From: Sphingomonas sp. UBA978
Lineage (GTDB): Bacteria > Pseudomonadota > Alphaproteobacteria > Sphingomonadales > Sphingomonadaceae
Direction: 5' to 3'
Assembly (NCBI RefSeq): GCF_002292295.1
Contig: NZ_DBBS01000021.1
Coordinates: 62,001 to 126,000 of the forward strand
Length of the DNA stretch: 64,000 nucleotides
The notes beneath the pieces were generated by a model, which saw only the letters and a list, made by a program, of their open reading frames with translations, was not told where the DNA came from and ran no database searches. Both the position numbers and the translations under genes were made by a program. This document shows, piece by piece, positions 14,824-24,676 of this stretch (position 1 is the first letter of the stretch; each line of letters opens with the position of its first letter).

Positions 14824-16581
14824 ATGACCGGATCGCGTCGCATCGGATGGGGGCTGCTCGTCGCCGCGCTGCTGGCGCTGGCGATGGTCGTCGCGGGCAG
14901 CCGCTGGGCAAGCCTGTCGGCGCGGACCGCCACCGACCGCGCCGCAACGACGATCGCGCGCAGCCATCTGGGGCTGCTGACCAGCGAATTGCAGAAATTC
15001 CGCCTGTTGCCGCTGGTGCTCGCCGAATATCCCGGCGTCGCCCGCGCGCTGGCCGGCGGCGATGCGGCGGCGGCGCGGCGGCTGGACGAGACGCTGGAGC
15101 TGCTCGCGTCGCGCACCGATGCCGCGGTCCTCTATGCGGTCGATGCCCGCGGCCGCGCGATCGCGGCGAGCAACTGGCGGTCGCCGACCAGTTTCGTCGG
15201 GCAGGACTACACCTTCCGCAGCTATTTCAACGAAGCGATGGCGCGCGGCCAGTCGGAGGTGTTCGCGCTGGGCAGCGTCAGCCGCCGGCCCGGCCTGTAC
15301 CTCGCGCGCCGGATCGATGCCGGCGGCCGGCCGCTGGGGGTGATCGTCGTCAAGGTCGAGTTCGACCGGCTGGAGCGGGAGTGGGCGCAATCGCCAGGCG
15401 CGACCGTCGTCGTCGATGCGCGCGGGCTGATCCTCGTCACCAGCGTGTCGGCGTGGCGGTTCCACCCGACGCGGTCGCTGTCCGCGCCGGCGATCGCGGC
15501 GCTGCGCCGTTCGCGGCAGTTTGGGGCGTCGCCGCCGACGACGCCGGCCTTCACGCTCGCGGGGCGCGATGCCGTCCAGCGGACTGCGCGCTATCGCGTG
15601 GCGGCGGTCGCGGCGCCGATCGAAGCGACGCGGCTGCTCCATCTCGCGCCGCTCGCGCCACCGCTGGCGGCGGCACGGACGCAGGCGCTGTTGTGGGGAT
15701 CGGGGCTGCTGCTGCTCGCGGCGCTGGCGGGCGGCATCGGGCTGCGCGGTGCGGAGCGGCGGCGGATGCAGGCGCAGGCGCAGGCGGCGCTGGAGCGTGA
15801 GGTGGTGCGCCGCACCGCCGAACTGCGCGACACCAATGCGCGGCTGGTGGTTGAATCGGAGGAGCGCGCCGAGGCCGACCGCCGCTTCCGCGCCGCGCGC
15901 GAAGAGCTAGCGCAGGCCAATCGCCTCGGCTCGCTTGGCCAGATCACCGCGGGTGTGGCGCATGAGATCAACCAGCCGCTCGCCGCGATCCGCACCTTCG
16001 CCGAGAACGGCGTCACCCTGCTCGATCGCGACGCGCCCGATCGCGCGCGCGACAATCTGTCGCGGATCGTCGCGCTGACCGACCGGATCGGGACGATCAC
16101 CGCGGAGCTGCGCGCCTTTTCGCGCCGGCGTACGCCGTCGCGCGGCGCGCCGACGCTGGCGGAGGCGATCGCGGGTACGCTGCTGCTGATCGGCGACCGC
16201 GCGCGCGGCGTGGTCGAGGACAGGGTGCCCGCCGACATCCGCGGGCTGCGGGTGAGCGCAGACCGCATCCGGCTGGAGCAGATCCTCGTCAACCTGCTCC
16301 AGAATGCGCTCGATGCGGTGGCGGGCGTCGCCGACCGGCGGGTGACGATCGCGGCGGAGCGCAGCGACGGCGTCGTCGCGCTGCGCGTCGCCGACAATGG
16401 CAGCGGCGTCGACCCGGCGCTGGACGCGACGCTGTTCACCCCCTTCGCCTCGGCCAAGCCGGAGGGGTTGGGGCTTGGCCTCGCGATCGCGCGCGATATC
16501 GCCCGCGAATTCGGCGGCGAGCTGGCGCTGGCGCCGGGCGATGGCGGCGCGGTGTTCGTGCTGACGTTGCGCCTCGCATGA
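14824..16581 (+). CDS. Sensor histidine kinase, DctB-like
   Basis: An inner-membrane kinase of 585 residues. Membrane helix 1 lies near residues 8-26, a periplasmic PAS-like sensor follows (dCache type, with the DctB-like LYAVDARGRAIAASNWRSPTSFVGQDYTFRSYF), and helix 2 lies near 287-307. A coiled segment leads to the dimerisation box with phospho-acceptor His380 (LGQITAGVAHEINQPLAAIR). ATPase boxes are NLLQNALDAV (N), VADNGSGVDP (G1) and GLGLGLAIARDI (G2). DctB sensors detect C4-dicarboxylates. No transporter gene is adjacent, so the signal is unproven. It overlaps its response regulator by 4 bases. Confidence 0.9.
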   Translation: MTGSRRIGWGLLVAALLALAMVVAGSRWASLSARTATDRAATTIARSHLGLLTSELQKFRLLPLVLAEYPGVARALAGGDAAAARRLDETLELLASRTDAAVLYAVDARGRAIAASNWRSPTSFVGQDYTFRSYFNEAMARGQSEVFALGSVSRRPGLYLARRIDAGGRPLGVIVVKVEFDRLEREWAQSPGATVVVDARGLILVTSVSAWRFHPTRSLSAPAIAALRRSRQFGASPPTTPAFTLAGRDAVQRTARYRVAAVAAPIEATRLLHLAPLAPPLAAARTQALLWGSGLLLLAALAGGIGLRGAERRRMQAQAQAALEREVVRRTAELRDTNARLVVESEERAEADRRFRAAREELAQANRLGSLGQITAGVAHEINQPLAAIRTFAENGVTLLDRDAPDRARDNLSRIVALTDRIGTITAELRAFSRRRTPSRGAPTLAEAIAGTLLLIGDRARGVVEDRVPADIRGLRVSADRIRLEQILVNLLQNALDAVAGVADRRVTIAAERSDGVVALRVADNGSGVDPALDATLFTPFASAKPEGLGLGLAIARDIAREFGGELALAPGDGGAVFVLTLRLA

Positions 16582-17915
16582 CGCGGCAGACGGTCCTGCT
16601 GGTCGAGGACGACGAGGCGCTGCGCTTCGCGACGCAGCAGGCGCTGGAGCTCGCCGGCCTATCGGTGCGCGCCTTCGCAGGGGCGGAGGGGGCGCTGGCG
16701 GCGCTGTCGCCGGATTTCGACGGCGTCATCGTGTCCGACATCCGCATGCCGCGGATGGACGGGCTGCAATTGCTGGCGCGAGTCCGTGCGCTCGACGGCG
16801 ACCTGCCAGTGATCCTCGTCACCGGCCATGGCGGCGTGCCGATGGCGGTCGCGGCGCTGCGCGACGGCGCCTATGATTTCCTGACCAAGCCGTTCGCCAC
16901 CGACCATCTGGTCGCGACGATCGGCCGTGCGCTGGAACGCCGCGGGCTGCTGGTCGAGAACCGGCGGCTGCGCGCGGTCGCCGAAAGCGCCGGCGAGGAG
17001 AGCCCGCTGATCGGGCAGAGCGTCGCGATCACGCGGCTGCGCGCCGCGATCCGGCCGCTGGCGACCGCCGGGCTCGACGTGCTGGTCGAGGGCGAGACGG
17101 GGACGGGCAAGGATCTGGTCGCGACGCTGCTCCATCGTCAGGGACCGCGGCGGGCGCGGCCGTTCATCGCGGTACAATGCGCCGCTTTGGGCGAGGAGCA
17201 GGCGGCGCAGGCGCTGTTCGGCCATGCCGCGGACAGCGTCTCGCACACGCGGCTGTCGCGCACCGGCAGCATTGCGACGTCGAGCGGGGGGACGTTGTTG
17301 CTCGACGAGATCGATGCGCTCGCTCCCGCGGTGCAGGCGGCGCTGCTGCGCGTGATCGAGGAGCGCGAGGTGCAGCCGATCGGCGCGGAGCGGGCGGAGG
17401 CGGTCGACCTGCACGTCGTTGCGACGAGTCGCGGCGACCTTGCCGACGCGGTGGCGGCGGGGCGGTTCCGCGCCGATCTCTACCACCGGCTGGCGGCGAC
17501 GCGGCTACGGCTGCCGCCGCTGCGCGAGCGCGAGCATGACCGGACCTTGCTGTTCGTCGCCTTCGTCGAACAGGCGCGCGTCGCGCTCGAACGGCCCGGC
17601 CATATGATCCGCGAGGTCGAGCGCCGCCATGTGCTCGACCATGGCTGGCCGGGCAACGTACGGGAATTGCGCAATTATGCGTTCGAATGCGTGCTCGCCT
17701 CGGGCGGCGATCCCGGCGCGCAGGACGTGCAGGACCTGCCCGCCCGCGTCGCCGAATTCGAGGTGACGGTGATCGTCGACGCGCTGCGGGCGAGCGGCGG
17801 CAACGTCATGAAGGCGGTCGAGCGGCTCGGCATCCCGCGCAAGACGCTCTATTACAAGCTCGGCCGCTACGGCATCGATCCCGACGCCTTCCGCACTTTG
17901 CGCTCGGGCGGCTAG
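16578..17915 (+). CDS. Response regulator with AAA+ domain, DctD-like, GAFTGA degenerate
   Basis: A 445-residue protein with a receiver domain (phospho-acceptor Asp54 in VSDIRMPRMDG; Lys104 in FLTKPF). It then has an AAA+ ATPase of the sigma-54 activator class (Walker A GETGTGKD at 172-179; Walker B LLLDEID near 240-246) and a Fis-type helix-turn-helix at the C-terminus (GGNVMKAVERLGIPRKTLYYKL). The GAFTGA loop that contacts sigma-54 is replaced by DSVSHT at 219-224, after the conserved LFGH. The protein may therefore not act through sigma-54. It pairs with the upstream kinase (ATGA overlap). Confidence 0.9.
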   Translation: MTRQTVLLVEDDEALRFATQQALELAGLSVRAFAGAEGALAALSPDFDGVIVSDIRMPRMDGLQLLARVRALDGDLPVILVTGHGGVPMAVAALRDGAYDFLTKPFATDHLVATIGRALERRGLLVENRRLRAVAESAGEESPLIGQSVAITRLRAAIRPLATAGLDVLVEGETGTGKDLVATLLHRQGPRRARPFIAVQCAALGEEQAAQALFGHAADSVSHTRLSRTGSIATSSGGTLLLDEIDALAPAVQAALLRVIEEREVQPIGAERAEAVDLHVVATSRGDLADAVAAGRFRADLYHRLAATRLRLPPLREREHDRTLLFVAFVEQARVALERPGHMIREVERRHVLDHGWPGNVRELRNYAFECVLASGGDPGAQDVQDLPARVAEFEVTVIVDALRASGGNVMKAVERLGIPRKTLYYKLGRYGIDPDAFRTLRSGG

Positions 17916-17947
17916 GATCGGATGACATCGGATTGATCCGAATGTTC

Positions 17948-17975
17948 GTCATTGCTTCGCGGCGCTCGCAATGAC
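17948..17975. repeat. REP-like palindrome
   Basis: GTCATTGC (17948-17955) and GCAATGAC (17968-17975) flank TTCGCGGCGCTC. The sequence matches the common intergenic GTCATTGCGAGC-type palindrome of alphaproteobacteria. It lies in the 91-bp gap between two convergent genes, where it could act as a terminator. Confidence 0.65.
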
Positions 17976-18006
17976 GGATCAGTTCGATGTCATCCCGCTC
18001 CAGGAT

Positions 18007-18651
18007 TCAGGCGGGGACGGCCTGCGCCTGCGCCTTGCCCCTGATCGCATCGATATCGCGGTCGATGATCGCGAGCATCGCCTGCACCATCGGCGCCAGC
18101 GTCGCCTTCGGACGGACGATCTGGTGGTGGAGCAGGCCCAGCGACATGGTGAGGATGACGTCGGCGAGCGCGGAGCGGCGCTCGGTCAGCGCGGCCCCCG
18201 GGGCGAGCATGTCGAGCGCGGCGAGCATCAGCCGGTGGACGTCGTTGTGCGTCCGGTCGAAGATCGCGGCGATTCGCGCATTGCGGCCCGCCTCGGCCAT
18301 GATCTCGGCGAACAGGCGGCCGTCGTCGGGGTCTTCGTCGGGCAGGACGAACTGGCGAATCCAATCCCTTACCTGTTGTTCGTCGCCCTTTTCGATCGCG
18401 AGTCGCAGCGAGTCGGCGGCCATGAAACTGCGGCAATCGGTGTCGACGATGGCGGCGACGATGTCTTCCTTGGCCGCGAAGTCGCGATACAGCTGGCCGA
18501 CTGCGACGCCCGATTCCCTGGCGATCTGGGCGATGCCCGTGGCATGAAAACCGTTGTCTATAAATAACTTACGTGCCGCATCGATCACCCGTTCACGGCG
18601 GAGGGCAGTTCTATTTCGTGGTGCGTCGCAACAAAATCCGGAATCGATCAT
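18007..18651 (-). CDS. TetR family repressor of the RND efflux operon
   Basis: A 214-residue TetR regulator. The DNA-binding domain is REERVIDAARKLFIDNGFHATGIAQIARESGVAVGQLYRDFAAKEDIVAAIV-like (here RRERVIDAARKLF), and the C-terminal helical domain (EIMAEAGRNARIAAIFDRTH) would bind the inducer. It is divergent from the RND adaptor gene with 97 bases between starts, and a perfect 20-bp palindrome lies in that gap. It is likely to repress the efflux genes and itself, as in acrR/mexR-type loci (context inference). Confidence 0.9.
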   Translation of the reverse strand: MIDSGFCCDAPRNRTALRRERVIDAARKLFIDNGFHATGIAQIARESGVAVGQLYRDFAAKEDIVAAIVDTDCRSFMAADSLRLAIEKGDEQQVRDWIRQFVLPDEDPDDGRLFAEIMAEAGRNARIAAIFDRTHNDVHRLMLAALDMLAPGAALTERRSALADVILTMSLGLLHHQIVRPKATLAPMVQAMLAIIDRDIDAIRGKAQAQAVPA

Positions 18652-18672
18652 TCCATCCTCGTACCACGAGCC

Positions 18673-18725
18673 TTGACGCTCGTTCCTGAACGGTTGTAGC
18701 AGGGCGTGAGTGATCGATCACTCAC
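18673..18725 (+). promoter_or_regulatory. Efflux promoter region with perfect palindromic operator
   Basis: GTGAGTGATCGATCACTCAC at 18706-18725 is a perfect 20-bp palindrome located 23 bases before the adaptor start. A TTGACG -35-like box lies at 18673 with a weak -10 about 16 bases on, so a repressor bound to the palindrome would block the start of transcription. The probable ligand protein is the divergent TetR. Confidence 0.7.
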
Positions 18726-18748
18726 AATTTTTTAGCGGACATTTTGGC

Positions 18749-19942
18749 ATGGCGATGAAGCGACACGGAGTGGCGGTGCTCGCGTTGGCACTGGCTCTGG
18801 CGGCGTGCGGCGGCGGCAACGAGCAGCAGCAGCAGGCGCCACAGGGGCCACCGACCGTCGGCTATGTCCTGGTCCGGCAGGAGGCGGTGACGCTGACCAC
18901 CGAGCTGCCGGGCCGCACCACCGCCTTCGAAACGTCGGAAGTCCGCCCGCAGGTCAATGGCCTGGTGCTGGAGCGCCTGTTCGTCGAGGGTGACGTCGTC
19001 CGCAAGGGGCAGCCGCTCTACCGCATCGATCCGTCGCCCTATCAGGCGCAGGTCGCCAGCGCCCGTGCGGCGCTGGCCCGTGCGCTGGCGAGCATCGCGT
19101 CGAGCGCGGCGCTCGCCCGCCGGTATGGCGAGCTGGTCAAGATCAACGCGATCTCGCGTCAGGACCTCGAAAACGCGCAGACGACGGCGCAGCAGGCGCA
19201 GGCCGATGTTGCGGCGCAGCAGGCCGCGCTGCGCACCGCGCAGATCGATCTCGCCCGTACGACCATCCGCGCGCCGATCACCGGCCGCATCGGGCGGTCG
19301 GTGTTCACCACCGGCGCGCTCGTGTCGGCGGCGCAGACGGAGGCGCTGGCGACGATCCAGCGGATCGACCCGATCTATATCGATATCCAGCAGTCGAGCG
19401 CCGACCTGCTCAAGCTGCGCCAGCAGATCATGAGCGGCCAGCTGACGCGCGACGGCAATGCGCCGGTCAAGCTGAAGCTGGAGGACGGCAGCGACTATGG
19501 TCCGCAGGGGACGCTGCGCTTCGCCGACGTCACCGTCGATCCGACGACGGGCTCGCAGATCATCCGCGCGCTGTTCCCCAATCCCAACGGGCTGCTGCTG
19601 CCGGGCATGTTCGTCCGCGCCTCGCTGACGCAGGGCACCGACCAGAAGGCGATGCTGGTGCCGCAGCGCGCCGTCACCCGCGATGAAAAGGGCGGGGCGA
19701 CCGTCATGGTCATCGGCGCCGACAACAAGGTGCAGCCGCGCGTCCTGCAGACCAGCCGCACGATCGGCGACAACTGGCTCGTCACCGGCGGCGTGAAGCC
19801 CGGCGACAAGGTGATCGTCGAGGGCGGCATGATGCTGCGCCCGGGCATGCCCGTGCAGGGCAAGCCGTGGAACCCCAACGCCCCCGCTGCCGGAGCCCAG
19901 CCGGGCAACGGCGCCGGCGCGCCCGCAGCTCAGGCGAAGTAA
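18749..19942 (+). CDS. RND efflux periplasmic adaptor (membrane fusion protein)
   Basis: An AcrA/MexA-like adaptor of 397 residues, a probable lipoprotein. The signal has a lipobox (ALALAAC, Cys20) and then a Gln-rich linker. The lipoyl domain halves (TAFETSEVRPQVNGLVLERLFVEGDVVRKGQPLYRIDP and APITGRIGRSVFTTGALVSA) flank a coiled-coil hairpin, followed by beta-barrel and membrane-proximal domains ending KPGDKVIVEGGMMLRPGMPV. It links the inner-membrane pump to the outer-membrane channel. It is first in a three-gene operon, 6 bases before the permease gene. Confidence 0.95.
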   Translation: MAMKRHGVAVLALALALAACGGGNEQQQQAPQGPPTVGYVLVRQEAVTLTTELPGRTTAFETSEVRPQVNGLVLERLFVEGDVVRKGQPLYRIDPSPYQAQVASARAALARALASIASSAALARRYGELVKINAISRQDLENAQTTAQQAQADVAAQQAALRTAQIDLARTTIRAPITGRIGRSVFTTGALVSAAQTEALATIQRIDPIYIDIQQSSADLLKLRQQIMSGQLTRDGNAPVKLKLEDGSDYGPQGTLRFADVTVDPTTGSQIIRALFPNPNGLLLPGMFVRASLTQGTDQKAMLVPQRAVTRDEKGGATVMVIGADNKVQPRVLQTSRTIGDNWLVTGGVKPGDKVIVEGGMMLRPGMPVQGKPWNPNAPAAGAQPGNGAGAPAAQAK

Positions 19943-19948
19943 CCGCTG

Positions 19949-22900
19949 ATGTCCCGTTATTTCATCGATCGGCCCATCTTCGCATGGGTCATCGCCATGG
20001 TGCTGATGCTGGCGGGGATCATCGCGATCCGCAGCCTGCCCGTCGCCCAGTTCCCCGAGATCGCGCCGCCCGCGGTCGCGATCACCGCCAGCTATCCCGG
20101 CGCCGATGCGGAGACGCTGGAGCGCACGACGACGCAGATCATCGAGCAGCAGCTCAAGGGCATCGATAACCTGCGCTATTTCTCGTCCTCGTCGTCCTCG
20201 GCGGGCACGGTGACGATCACGCTGACCTTCGAACAGGGCACCGATCCCGACATCGCGCAGGTGCAGGTGCAGAACAAGCTGCAGGCGGCGACGCCGCTGC
20301 TGCCGCAGGAAGTGCAGCGCCAGGGCATTCAGGTGACCAAGTCGGCCGCCAGCTTCCTGCTGGTCGTCGGCCTCGTCTCGACCGATGGCTCGCACACCAA
20401 CACCGACCTGTCCGACATGGTCGTGTCGAAGTTCCAGGACCCGGTCAGCCGCGTCTCCGGCGTCGGCGAGCTGCAGGTGTTCGGCGCGCAATATGCGATG
20501 CGCATCTGGCTCGATCCGGTGAAGCTCAACAGCTACGCCCTCACCATCGGCGACGTCTCCGCCGCGGTGCAGGCGCAGAACGCACAGGTGTCCGCCGGAC
20601 AGATCGGCGCGCAGCCCGCGCCCAAGGAGCAGATGCTCAACGCGACCGTCTCGGTCCAGTCGCGCCTGCAGACGCCCGAGCAGTTCGGCAACATCCGCCT
20701 GAAGACGACCACCACCGGTGCGGTCGTGCGCCTCAACGACGTCGCCCGGGTCGAACTCGGCGCGGAAAATTACGGCTTCGACGTCCAGTATAACGGCAAG
20801 CCCGCCTCGGGCTTCGGCGTCCGCCTCGCCGCGGGGGCCAATGCGCTCGACACGGTCGAGCTGGTCAAGGCGCGGGCGGAATCGATCGGCAAGACGCTGC
20901 CCGCCGACGTCAAGGTCATCTACCCCTACGACACCACGCCGTTCGTGCGGCTGTCGGTCGAGCAGGTGATCCACACGCTGATCGAGGCGGTGGTGCTCGT
21001 CTTCCTCGTCATGTTCCTGTTCCTGCAGAACTGGCGGGCGACGATCATCCCGACCATCGCGGTCCCGGTCGTGCTGCTCGGCACGTTCGGGGTGATGGCG
21101 ATGGCCGGCTTCACCATCAACACGCTGACGCTGTTCGGCATGGTGCTCGCCATCGGCCTGCTGGTCGACGACGCGATCGTCGTGGTCGAGAACGTCGAGC
21201 GGTTGATCGTCACCGAACATCTCAGCCCGAAGGAAGCGGCGCGCAAGTCAATGGACGAGATCAGCGGCGCGCTGATCGGCATCGGCCTGGTGCTGTCCGC
21301 GGTGTTCCTGCCGATGGCCTTCTTTGGCGGGTCGACCGGCGTGATCTATCGCCAGTTCTCGATCACGATCGTCTCGGCGATGGTGCTGTCGGTCATGGTC
21401 GCGCTGATCCTGACCCCGGCGCTGTGCGCGACGATCCTGAAGCGTCACGATCCCGACAAGAAGGAAGGCAACGGCCTGCTCGCGCGCTTCTTCCGCTGGT
21501 TCAACGAGAAGTTCGACAACGCGCAGCACAAATATGAGGGCGGCGTGAAGCGCACGGCGCGCAGCTGGAAGCGGTCGCTGCTCGTCTATCTGCTGATCGT
21601 CGCGGGCATGGTGTTCGTGTTCACGCGCCTGCCGTCGGGCTTCCTGCCCGACGAGGATCAGGGGACGGTGCTCGCGCTGGTCCAGGGTCCGGCGGGTGCG
21701 ACGACCGCGCGCACCGACAAGGGGCTGACCCTCGTCCGCGACCATTTCCTGAAGCAGGAAAGCGCCAACGTCGCCGGCGTGTTCACGATCAACGGTTTCA
21801 GCTTTGCAGGGCAGGGCCAGAATGCCGGCCTCGTCTTCGTCAACCTGAAGCCGTGGGAGGAACGCGGCGGTGCCGAGAACAAGGCGCAGGCGATCGTCGG
21901 CCGGGCGATGGGCACCTTCGCCCAGTATAAGGACGGCATGATCTTCGCGCTGGTGCCGCCGGCGGTGCAGGAGCTGGGCAATGCCACGGGCTTCGACGCG
22001 CAGCTGGTCGATACCGGCGGGATCGGTCACGAAAAGCTGGTGCAGGCGCGCAACATGATGCTCGGCATGGCCGCGCAGAATCCGAACCTCGCGCAGGTCC
22101 GCCCGCTCAGCCTCGACGACGCGCCCCAGCTCAAGGTGCAGGTCGATGAGGACAAGGCCCGTGCGCTCGGCCTCGACCTCGCCGACGTCAATTCCACCAT
22201 CTCGACCGCCTGGGGCGGCACCTACATCAACGACTTCATCGATCGTGGCCGCGTCAAGCGCGTCTACATGCAGGCCGATGCGCCCTATCGCCTCGCGCCC
22301 GATGACGTCGGCGACCTGTACGTGCGCAGCAGTAGCGGCCAGATGGCACCGTTCACCGCCTTCTCGACGCTGGAATGGGCGAATGCGCCGGTGCAGTTGA
22401 CGCGCTACAATGGCCAGCCGGCGATGCAGATCCAGGGTTCGCCCGGACCGGGGCTGAGCACGGGCGCGGCGATGACGGCGATGGAGGAGATCCATGCCAA
22501 GCTGCCCCCGGGCACCGCGCTGGAATGGACCGGCCTGTCGTTCGAGGAGCGGCTGTCGGGCGGTCAGGCGCCGGCGCTGTACGGCCTGTCGCTGCTGATC
22601 GTGTTCCTGTGCCTTGCCGCGCTGTACGAGAGCTGGTCGGTGCCGATCTCGGTGCTGCTGGTCGTGCCGCTCGGCGTGCTCGGTGCGGTGCTGGCGGCGT
22701 GGCTGACCGGGCTGAACAACGACATTTACCTGCAGGTCGGCCTCATCACGACGATCGGCGTGTCGGCGAAGAATGCGATCCTGATCGTCGAATTCGCCGA
22801 GGAGCGGATCAACGAGGGGATGAAGCCCTTTGAGGCCGCGGTGGAGGCCGCCAAGCTGCGCCTGCGACCGATCCTGATGACCAGCCTCGCGTTCATCTTC

Positions 22901-23161
22901 GGCGTGTTGCCGCTGGCGATCTCGACCGGTGCGGGTGCGGGCGGGCAGAATGCGATCGGGCGTGCGGTGGTCGGCGGCATGCTGTCGGCGACGGTGCTCG
23001 CGATCTTCTTCGTGCCGATGTTCTTCGTCGTCGTCCTGCGCCTGTTCGGCCATGGCGGCCAGGCGAAGCCGGTGGCGGAGGATCGGCCGCACGACGACCA
23101 TGACGATGACGCGCGTGACGATAGCGGACGGGGTCCCAACCCCGCGCCGCAGGGAGCCTGA
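19949..23161 (+). CDS. RND multidrug efflux permease (HAE1 family, AcrB/MexB-like)
   Basis: A proton-driven multidrug transporter of 1070 residues, usual for the family. The N-terminus [23 protein letters not shown] is typical HAE1. Membrane helix 4 carries the Asp-Asp proton-relay pair ([17 protein letters not shown]). Large porter/docking loops and the second repeat follow ([56 protein letters not shown]). A charged histidine/aspartate tail ([11 protein letters not shown]) ends the protein. Substrates cannot be read from sequence. It sits between the adaptor and outer-membrane channel genes and is probably controlled by the divergent TetR. Confidence 0.96.
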   Translation: MSRYFIDRPIFAWVIAMVLMLAGIIAIRSLPVAQFPEIAPPAVAITASYPGADAETLERTTTQIIEQQLKGIDNLRYFSSSSSSAGTVTITLTFEQGTDPDIAQVQVQNKLQAATPLLPQEVQRQGIQVTKSAASFLLVVGLVSTDGSHTNTDLSDMVVSKFQDPVSRVSGVGELQVFGAQYAMRIWLDPVKLNSYALTIGDVSAAVQAQNAQVSAGQIGAQPAPKEQMLNATVSVQSRLQTPEQFGNIRLKTTTTGAVVRLNDVARVELGAENYGFDVQYNGKPASGFGVRLAAGANALDTVELVKARAESIGKTLPADVKVIYPYDTTPFVRLSVEQVIHTLIEAVVLVFLVMFLFLQNWRATIIPTIAVPVVLLGTFGVMAMAGFTINTLTLFGMVLAIGLLVDDAIVVVENVERLIVTEHLSPKEAARKSMDEISGALIGIGLVLSAVFLPMAFFGGSTGVIYRQFSITIVSAMVLSVMVALILTPALCATILKRHDPDKKEGNGLLARFFRWFNEKFDNAQHKYEGGVKRTARSWKRSLLVYLLIVAGMVFVFTRLPSGFLPDEDQGTVLALVQGPAGATTARTDKGLTLVRDHFLKQESANVAGVFTINGFSFAGQGQNAGLVFVNLKPWEERGGAENKAQAIVGRAMGTFAQYKDGMIFALVPPAVQELGNATGFDAQLVDTGGIGHEKLVQARNMMLGMAAQNPNLAQVRPLSLDDAPQLKVQVDEDKARALGLDLADVNSTISTAWGGTYINDFIDRGRVKRVYMQADAPYRLAPDDVGDLYVRSSSGQMAPFTAFSTLEWANAPVQLTRYNGQPAMQIQGSPGPGLSTGAAMTAMEEIHAKLPPGTALEWTGLSFEERLSGGQAPALYGLSLLIVFLCLAALYESWSVPISVLLVVPLGVLGAVLAAWLTGLNNDIYLQVGLITTIGVSAKNAILIVEFAEERINEGMKPFEAAVEAAKLRLRPILMTSLAFIFGVLPLAISTGAGAGGQNAIGRAVVGGMLSATVLAIFFVPMFFVVVLRLFGHGGQAKPVAEDRPHDDHDDDARDDSGRGPNPAPQGA

Positions 23162-24655
23162 GTGGTGATGAACAGCAAGTGTGTCCTGGGCCTGCTCGCG
23201 GCCACCGCGCTCGCCGGGTGCAATCTGGCGCCCAAATATGTGCGGCCGGTGGGCGCAGTGCCGGCGGCATTGCCGCAGGGTGGCGTCTATCCGGCGGCGG
23301 CGACCGACGCGCCCGACGTCACCAAGATCGGCTGGCGGACGTTCTTCACGGACGACCGGTTGCGCAACACGATCGCGCTGGGGCTGGAGAACAATCGCGA
23401 TCTGCGGCTCGCCGCGGCGAACGTGTTGCAGGCGCGGGCGCAATATCGCGTCCAGCGTGCCGATCTGGTGCCGTCGACGACGGTGTCGGGGTCGGGGACT
23501 TATACCAACAACATCTTTGGTGGCGCGGGCGCGGCCGGCGGCGGTGCGGCGGCCGGCGGGGCCGGCGCGGGTGCCGGAGCGGGGGCGGGTGCCGGGGCCG
23601 GCGCAAATGTCGGCAGTACCTCGTCGAACCTCGAATTCTATTCGGTCAACGCCGGTTTCTCGGCATTCGAGCTCGATCTGTTCGGCCGCGTGCGCAACCT
23701 CAGCCGGGCGGCGCTGGAACAATATTTCGCGACCGAGGAGGCGCAGCGGTCGACGCGGATCAGCCTGATCGCGGAGATCGCGACGGCATGGCTGACGCTG
23801 GCGTCGGATCAGGACCAGATGCGCATTTCGCAGGATTCGCTCAAGTCGTTCGCGCAGACGCTGGAGTTGACGCGGGCGCAGTTCCGCATCGGCGTGGCGT
23901 CCGAGCTGGAGGCGCGGCAGGCTGAGACGACCTACCAGAGCGCACGCAACGATATCGCGGTGCTCAAGACGCGGGTGGCGCAGGACAAGAATGCGCTCGA
24001 CCTGCTGGTCGGCGCGCCGGTGACGTCCGCGCTGCTGCCGCAGGGGCTGGGCAATGGCGATACGGCGTTGCAGGTGCTGCCCGCGGGGATCGCCTCCGAC
24101 GTGTTGCTGCGGCGGCCAGACGTGCTGGAGGCCGAGCATCAGCTGATCGCGCAGAACGCCAATATCGGTGCGGCGCGCGCGGCGATGTTCCCCAGCATCT
24201 CGCTGACCGCGACGCTGGGGACGATCAGCACCGCGCTGAGCGGCCTCTTCGCGGGCGGCAGCTTCACCTATACCGGCTCGCCGGCGGTCTCGCTGCCGCT
24301 GTTTGACGGCGGGCGGCTGCGCGGCAATCTCGATTCGGCGCGGGCGCAGCAGCAGGGCGCGGTCGCGACCTATGAGAAAACGGTGCAGACCGCGTTCCGC
24401 GAGGTCGCCGACGCGCTGGCGCAGCGCGGCACGATCGACGAACAGATCGCGGCGCAGACGGCGCGCGCGAATGCGGCGAACGTCGCGTTCCGGATCTCCG
24501 ACGCGCGCTATCGGGCGGGGGTGGATTCCTTCCTCACCACGCTCGATTCGCAGCGCAACCTCTATACCGCGCAGCAGCAGCTGGTGACGACGCGGCTGTC
24601 GCGGGGGAGCAATCTGGTCGAATTGTACCGGTCGCTCGGCGGCGGGCTGGAATAA
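23162..24655 (+). CDS. Outer-membrane efflux channel (NodT/OprM family lipoprotein)
   Basis: A TolC-like channel of 497 residues with a lipobox (ATALAGC, Cys20) and the NodT-family N-terminus NLAPKYVRPV. Two outer-membrane efflux repeats follow, with SRAALEQYFATEEAQRSTRISLIAEIATAWLTLASD and the second-repeat VLLRRPDVLEAEHQLIAQNANIGAARAAMFPSISLTAT. Residues about 120-147 are an almost pure Gly/Ala insertion, unusual for the family. The first GTG immediately abuts the permease stop; GTG at 23165 and ATG at 23168 are alternative starts after the AGGGAG site. It completes the tripartite pump. Confidence 0.95.
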   Translation: MVMNSKCVLGLLAATALAGCNLAPKYVRPVGAVPAALPQGGVYPAAATDAPDVTKIGWRTFFTDDRLRNTIALGLENNRDLRLAAANVLQARAQYRVQRADLVPSTTVSGSGTYTNNIFGGAGAAGGGAAAGGAGAGAGAGAGAGAGANVGSTSSNLEFYSVNAGFSAFELDLFGRVRNLSRAALEQYFATEEAQRSTRISLIAEIATAWLTLASDQDQMRISQDSLKSFAQTLELTRAQFRIGVASELEARQAETTYQSARNDIAVLKTRVAQDKNALDLLVGAPVTSALLPQGLGNGDTALQVLPAGIASDVLLRRPDVLEAEHQLIAQNANIGAARAAMFPSISLTATLGTISTALSGLFAGGSFTYTGSPAVSLPLFDGGRLRGNLDSARAQQQGAVATYEKTVQTAFREVADALAQRGTIDEQIAAQTARANAANVAFRISDARYRAGVDSFLTTLDSQRNLYTAQQQLVTTRLSRGSNLVELYRSLGGGLE

Positions 24656-24676
24656 GCGCCCGCCGCGATCGGGCGG

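Noticed and set aside
18722..21220. An 832-codon minus-strand frame opposite the efflux adaptor and permease
   Set aside because: It mirrors the coding strand of strongly conserved RND genes; the translation is low-complexity His/Arg/Asp sequence with no motif.
21248..24139. A 963-codon minus-strand frame opposite the permease and outer-membrane channel
   Set aside because: Same reason: an antisense shadow in high-GC DNA, with composition unlike any protein family.
24656..24676. Terminator hairpin between the efflux channel and the glycosyltransferase
   Set aside because: A short CGCCCG...CGGGCG pairing exists, but the gap is only 21 bases, with no T-run and both genes abutting it, so I did not list it.
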